Position numbers and translations under genes: made by a program
Shown: in pieces, positions 58,601-64,000 of the stretch
Layout of the letters: the number at the start of each line of letters is the position of its first letter
How positions within the stretch are numbered: position 1 is the first letter of the stretch
Notes under the pieces: generated by a model
What the model saw: the letters and a program-made list of their open reading frames with translations, nothing else
Told to the model about the DNA's origin: nothing
Database searches by the model: none
From: Watersipora subatra
Taxonomy: Eukaryota > Bryozoa > Gymnolaemata > Cheilostomatida > Watersiporidae
Direction: 5' to 3'
Length of the DNA: 64,000 bases
Assembly (NCBI RefSeq): GCF_963576615.1
Contig: NC_088714.1
Location: forward strand, 4,712,001-4,776,000

Positions 58601-61239
58601 ATCGTCGACTATGTACACCGGGGATAGCATCGACGAAGTAATGTGGATATGTCGGAGAAGTTTGCAGCTGTCAAACTTTCCCAATATTTCGCCGAGCATC
58701 GACGACAACTTGTACAATGTGAACCATTTCGGCGATAGTAATTTGTGCATAGTGTGATTGCTTTATTTCCGTTTATGATAGTTGCTGCAGGACTAGTATT
58801 TGATTCGAGCACACGAAATCAAGGATGTTACTTCGCGAAAAAAGAAAAAGGAGAACACTATGTCACGGAGTATTTGCTGATGCAAACTTGGATGGTTTTG
58901 TGATAGTGTTAACATGGTTATCATCGACGATCACCAAAGTATCGTGGTATCAATGCTGAGATACAGCGATAGAATGTGAACCAGCCTTTAGCGTCACTGT
59001 CTCATGACTTGACAAGATGATGGTGTCTATACAACTGGACTCGCATTTTAGAAGAGGATAGGCTCAGACAAAGTCCGTCTAAATCATGCTCTTCACGCAG
59101 ACCATGATAAAAGTGCTTGTCCTCTTTTATTTTATCGCTTTTGTTTATTTATATCCATTTAAAGGTGGTTGTTTGATGGAGAATTGGTTTTTCTGTGCTT
59201 TAAAATTTCACTGTAATCACAAATGTTGAATTTGAGGCTTAGAAACTGTTTTGATAGGTAAACCCAAAATACTAACATCTACTAACATAACACATGTTAA
59301 CATAACATATACGGCCATAAAGCTTAAATGCTTCTGAGATTTCACTAATCACATATTTTAAACAGTCTTTTCCGCAGCAGCTGTAGTTTTGGGGCTATAG
59401 TTCAAGGATATATTTGTAGTCCGCTTTGCAAACTTATTTTACAGTGCAGAAAAAAGTGTCATATATATGAGATTCTCGAATTATGATCATAATGCTAATC
59501 TTGTTTTTGCAAACTTCTGTAATTAGCATTTTTAATATTTTATAATAGAAGAAAATTCTCGATTTTTTATTATATCTTGATTGCGTTTTCAGATAAGCAA
59601 TAATCATAACCAATAATCATGGCAAAAGCATGTAATAGTGACTGTTGTTTGTTAAGTACTATAATCTTTAGCATATTTAGTGCCGAAGATGTTCCATCGT
59701 GTCTCGCAAATATTTGCCATACTTGTGTGACTGATCCCATGTAGTGTAATTTGTGTTTTTTTATTTATTGTATTTTGGTTTACTCTCTTTTACATTACTT
59801 CTTGTACTTGAGTGCTTTTGGGTCTCATTCTATTTGTATAGATTTAAATTTTAGTTGTTTTAAATACAAATACTCTGATAATATCTGGGTTTTTTATTGC
59901 CAAAAGCCTGATGTTAGTAATAGAGGCTTTATTCAAACATTATTTTACTTTTGCAGTCATATTTTTTCAGCCCATGATCAATATTTGCTGAGTTACAAGC
60001 AGCAGCACGCATAGATTTTGACCTTGATTAAACTTTTCATTGATAGTCATGGTTGTTTCAATTATATTATGATGATAAATTTTGTTAGTGACCAAGTTCA
60101 ATTTCTGTTGATCGTTGTGCTACCAAGGTTCTATCAGTAGATAGAATAGCATAGACGCCTGAATTGAAAATGTGGATGTAGACTAAACAAACCAAAACAA
60201 ACCACAGCAAGCTAAGCTTACCAAAATCCTTTCAAACATAGAATTAGTATTCGTAATATGTAGCCCTTTTTGTCTTGGATGCATAACTTTACAAAATAAT
60301 GTTTTCTAGGTGTAATGATGTTTAGAGTAAATGTTTTATCGAATTTCATTTTCTTTTTAATGTCTTTTTGATCTTCAATTTTCTGTTATTAATGAATGTT
60401 CATTTTTTGTGATTGTAGAGCCAGGACTTTTAATGCTGGGTTTTTCATGCTGGTACCTAGTCAATAGTATACAAATACTTGCAGGTGTTGTAGAATGGAT
60501 TGATAGATTTTTTATATTAGATTTTGGCAGTTTTATGCTTTGTCAAATATAGGGGCATTTTTGACTCCAGTGAATTTGCACAATGAAGACCTTCAAACTC
60601 CAAAGTTTCGAAAACAAATTAGAGAAATGAATTTCCTCTCATTGTTTTATTTTCATGCATTCCATTTGTAGTATCATCAAGTTTGGTGTAGCAAATCTTG
60701 TGTACTAGAGAGGCATTATATAATACTGAAAAGTATTTAATATAGTCAGTGTCATCTGTAGTGTAAATTGATTCTGTATTTACAGTCTCCAAGTGGAGTT
60801 TGAGTGCGACTTTGCAAAAAACTGGACATCAGAAATACAAGAGTGGGGTTTTGGCATCACCAAACGGAACATGAAAGACCTGTACGTTACTAGTTACTTA
60901 CTTTTTATAGCCTCTCTGAGGTTGTATTGCTGTTTATTCTCTTGCCATTCTGACTAGAAGTTGAGCTGTTATCAGAAGCCTATTTAGGTCGAAACCTTAA
61001 ATATTCTCTTGAGCAATTTACGTCCACTTGAGTTTCTAACCGTTTACTGAGACTTTCCCAATGTAGTTGCTCCTTCTGACGCTTGTGTGCAGATATGGCA
61101 AGGAGTGGAAAGACAAGGAAAAGCAAGAGGAGATGTTGGAAGATACAGCTCAATATCTTATAGCCAAACAGGAAGGCAGTCCTGTTGCCTTCTGTCACTT
61201 TAGGTTTGACATGGACTATGACCTCGCTGTCCTTTATTG
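55639..61239 (+). CDS. NAA40: NAA40 (NatD), N-alpha-acetyltransferase 40 (middle exons)
   Basis: NAA40 acetylates the N-terminus of histones H4 and H2A. Exons: 55639-55689, 56159-56265, 60786-60881 and 61093-61239, all with AG/GT borders and matching phases. The order follows the family: a basic start [16 protein letters not shown], then [18 protein letters not shown] (human: GDPLEAFPVFKKYDRN), [20 protein letters not shown] then [10 protein letters not shown] (human: FDLTKTNMQTMYE), and [15 protein letters not shown] ... [25 protein letters not shown] (human: PVAFSHFRFD...VLYCYE). The first exon (probably Met plus a few residues) was not found. The GNAT acetyl-CoA loop (RxxGxG/A) and C-terminus are missing because they lie beyond 64000. 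Introns 3 (4.5 kb) and 5 (over 2.7 kb) are repeat-rich. Confidence 0.93.
58543..58988. mobile_element. MITE with AAGCCTGGTT ends in NAA40 intron 3
   Basis: Left AAGCCTGGTTGTACTACAAT and right, on the other strand, AAGGCTGGTTCACATTCTAT, each flanked by TA. The interior is rich in TCGACG/GTCGGCG words. The right third is repeated at 63296-63433. Confidence 0.75.
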
Positions 61240-63295
61240 GTAAGATACTGTTACTTTTCTGTGCACAACATTTTTGCATGCTGCATTGTATTCATTTGAT
61301 GTATATGTGTGCTACACTTCGATGCCATAAAATTTGAGATAAAATTAATCAATTTTTTTTCAAAATGACAACGTTTAGAACCACTAGCTATTGCGGGAGG
61401 GGGGTGAGAGGGTAAGGAGGCTATAGTGTGTCGCAAACTCTCATTTGCGCTCTTAATATATCTCATAAAATCTCTCAACTATTATTTGTACAGATGAGCA
61501 TGATGCAACAAAAGCTTTCTTGATACTACTAGCTGACTGGAGATATAATAACCAACTATGATAGTTTATAAACTATTTTTGATACTCGTTGATATACTTC
61601 GTACAAGTTTAACTATTACATTTAGTTGAAAACAATTGGCCCGGTAAAAGTTGATTTTTTATAAACTGATGGCTATGAGCTGGCTGAGCTAAACCGCTTC
61701 AGCTTGATTTTTGGCACAAACTAATTTTGTGAATACAATTCGTCATTATCTCCTCTGTTCACAGATATAAAATTGGTATTAAATCTCTCTCTATAGTCGC
61801 AAACAAAAAGGCACATCTGAAAATATTACCTATTATTTCCCATAAGTAATAAAGCTGTGACAATTTCAAGCCTCCTTTTTTAATATGTATGTAAATATGT
61901 GTCAGGTCGAAGATATTGATTTTATTGCCACAATGGATTGATAAAATATTGTGCTGAAAAAATGTTTATATTGTAAATTGTTGTTCCGAGGCATTTTATT
62001 TTGGCACTATCAATTCAGTTGTGGCTTAAAATAGTTTGATTAGACGGGTTTCTTATAATTGTATGAACGTTATTACCTCTTTGATATCCATCATATTTCC
62101 TCTTAACGGTCACCTGGTTTTCCTGAACGGTTGCGCAACTCCAAATCTCAGCCATTGTCAAGTCTAAGCATTGTTACTCATTGGGACAATGTATCTCGTG
62201 TCTTTTTCTCTGATGGAGTTGTCTTTGAATGAAACAGGCTAAACTTGTTAATAATACTAGTAGATTGTATACGAGCAGAACTAGCTGAAAGTGTATTGTT
62301 TTTATTTACCTGAATACGAGAGACTGCTGCACATCATTCGTCAACTCTCATTGGGTTTTAACTAGTTGAGCTGCACAGCAATTAATATGTCATATTCGGC
62401 TACAGCCAGAATCACAGTTTATAACATATATCACTTAATAAGCATATAAAATATCATTACACTGCTTTGTGAATGTAAAGTATGTCTAATAGTATTGACA
62501 GGGATAAAACAGCTATGTGAAGATGTTGTTATTGGTAAACCATTCTCCAGTTTCCACTACACGCTAAACTTGTTTACAAATAATGAGTAAGCCGCTTAGA
62601 CTAGAGATTGTGTTATAGTATCTCAGTAGAGAAGCAATGAAATTCAGAGTTGTCTGCTCATTCTTTTTTTGTTGTATTAAATGTATCTCACTTTATATAT
62701 ATGTAGCAGTGTTCAGAGTAAATATTAAGGGACTTTAACTACAATCAAAATCAATTTCACTTGATAGAGAAGGGTATTTTAAACACTATATCTCAAACCT
62801 TTTATTTGATTTTAGTGGCTAACTGTTGCCCCTTTTCTTTTGTGTGTGTTTTATTATTCTTGTTTGGCATAATTAGAAAAAGATTTTGATTTGAAATAAA
62901 ATTATTGCCAATAAAGTAATATCAACACTGAAATGCCTTCCGCTGTTGAGAGCAGAAAACTCTTTGTTAAACGAGCAGCAGCTGGGTTGTGATTAGCAAT
63001 TTGTGTCAGAATTTGTGTCAGACCTTTCATCACTTTAGACACGCTTTCCTCAGGGCGGTAAGGGGCTGTAGGGTATCTCACAAACTCTCACAAATGGTGC
63101 ATTCACTCAGTATGTCTTCAAATTCTAAACAAACTTCTTGTCACAAAACTTTACTCTCTCTTTAGTATCTTTTTACAATATTTTATATATGCACTTGTAC
63201 ATCTTTAATGTCTTACTGTTTCTATTCGCAAAGACTGAGCAAATGATGATTTTATCATGAGAAGTGATGCATTTTTGATGAAAAATTAAAAAAAT
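61240..63295. other. NAA40 intron 5 (partial), no exon seen
   Basis: No GNAT exon was found up to the window end on the plus strand. Two loosely similar patches (about 61410-61475 and 63045-63115) share CTCA(T/C)AAACTCTCA-like words and may be old repeats. Confidence 0.5.
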
Positions 63296-63433
63296 GAAAA
63301 CACTATGTCACGGAGTATTTGCTGATGCAAACATGGATGGGTTTGTGATAGTGTGACCATTGTTATCATCGACGATTGCTGAAGTATTGTGGAATCAACA
63401 CCAAGACACCGCGATATAGTGTGAACCAGCCTT
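63296..63433. mobile_element. Truncated copy of the 58.5 kb MITE
   Basis: Matches about 58852-58985: CACTATGTCACGGAGTATTT, GCTGATGCAAAC, TTATCATCGACGAT and GTGAACCAGCCTT. Only the right part is present. Confidence 0.8.
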
Positions 63434-63607
63434 GGGGAACATTTTAAAGAGACCCTGCAAAAGTTTTACCAATAACAGCATCCTCACATCGCTGTCAATA
63501 TCAATACTATTGGACTATTATTGTAATGATATTTTACATGCTGGTAAGTGGAATATGTTTTACTGTGTACATGCACACATACATACACCCATTCATACAC
63601 ATACATA

Positions 63608-64000
63608 TACAGTCATACTTCGACTTACGAGCTTAATGCGTTCCGAAACTGAGCTCGTATGTTAATTTACTCGCATGTTGGTGCAATTCATTTATATATA
63701 AAACCAGTAAATATATATTGATTGGTTTCCATACTCTAAAAAATGCAAATAAAACACTCAAAACAAGATATTGTAACAGAAAGAACATGTTGATTATTGT
63801 CCTAATTTACCATACGCTTTTAAAAAGCAACAATTAAAAAATAATGCAAGGAAATGTGATTAATTAAAATGTAAAATTAAATACATACAATCGCAGCTAC
63901 CGCTAGCATTTGCCAGGGAGGGAGATATAAGTTATCCTTCATTACAACGGTTGACTTTGATAAATTTGGATTTTATCAATGTCTTAAAAGACAAACTTAG
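63608..64000. mobile_element. Start of a CAGTCATAC-type MITE, cut by the window end
   Basis: Begins CAGTCATACTTCGACTTACG then AGCTTAATGCGTTCCGAAAC and CTCGTATGTTAATTTACTCG, closely matching the left end of the element at 40478. Its right end would be beyond the window. Confidence 0.7.

Overview
This is a window of an AT-rich animal genome. Genes are split by GT/AG introns, coding sequence is sparse, there are many short-unit tandem arrays, and transposon remains are layered over one another. The base composition, frequent TACATGTA words and repeat types suggest a marine invertebrate, probably a lophotrochozoan such as a mollusc, brachiopod or bryozoan. The sequence does not fix the species. 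There are no prokaryotic operons or CRISPR arrays.

Five protein-coding genes can be assembled by hand with matching splice phases. (1) 166-2547, plus: the 3' part of a rhomboid intramembrane serine protease of the RHBDL type. (2) 8328-10295, minus: the 3' part of an unrecognised single-pass membrane protein with a Cys-rich outside and a 71-residue inside tail; two more candidate exons lie at 15.1-15.5 kb. (3) 15707-23544, minus: a complete 12-exon CDC73/parafibromin gene (523 aa), a PAF1-complex subunit. (4) 42774-51369, minus: a two-pass CD225/dispanin (IFITM-like) gene with a 7.75 kb intron. (5) 55639-61239, plus: the middle exons of NAA40 (NatD, the histone H4/H2A N-alpha-acetyltransferase); its first exon was not found and its acetyl-CoA-binding exons lie beyond the window. 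These genes are unrelated housekeeping or membrane functions, and no shared pathway is evident.

Between and inside them are mobile elements. Four are coding: a ~4 kb TIR element at 10.4-14.4 kb carrying a multi-exon gene with a C-terminal CXC-type Cys-rich domain; a 5'-truncated LINE with an intact reverse transcriptase (24.3-25.6 kb) and a decayed LINE (28.5-30.8 kb); a decayed Ty3/gypsy element with short LTR-like direct repeats (26.1-28.4 kb); and a decayed hAT transposase (31.9-33.8 kb). At least seven non-coding inverted-repeat (MITE/foldback) elements are also present, several of them inside introns of CDC73 and the dispanin gene.

Tandem arrays stand out: a 1.4 kb array of a 12-bp unit (5.5-6.9 kb), an 18-bp array (7.3 kb), a 28-bp array (36.4 kb), an exact 28-copy array of a 34-bp unit (41.4-42.3 kb), an exact 25-copy array of a 15-bp unit (53.0 kb) and a ~27-bp array (53.5-54.0 kb). 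I did not find a clearly new biological system. The best candidates for a second look are the CXC-domain TIR transposon, the unnamed membrane-protein gene, and the CpG-decay pattern in the 12-bp array.
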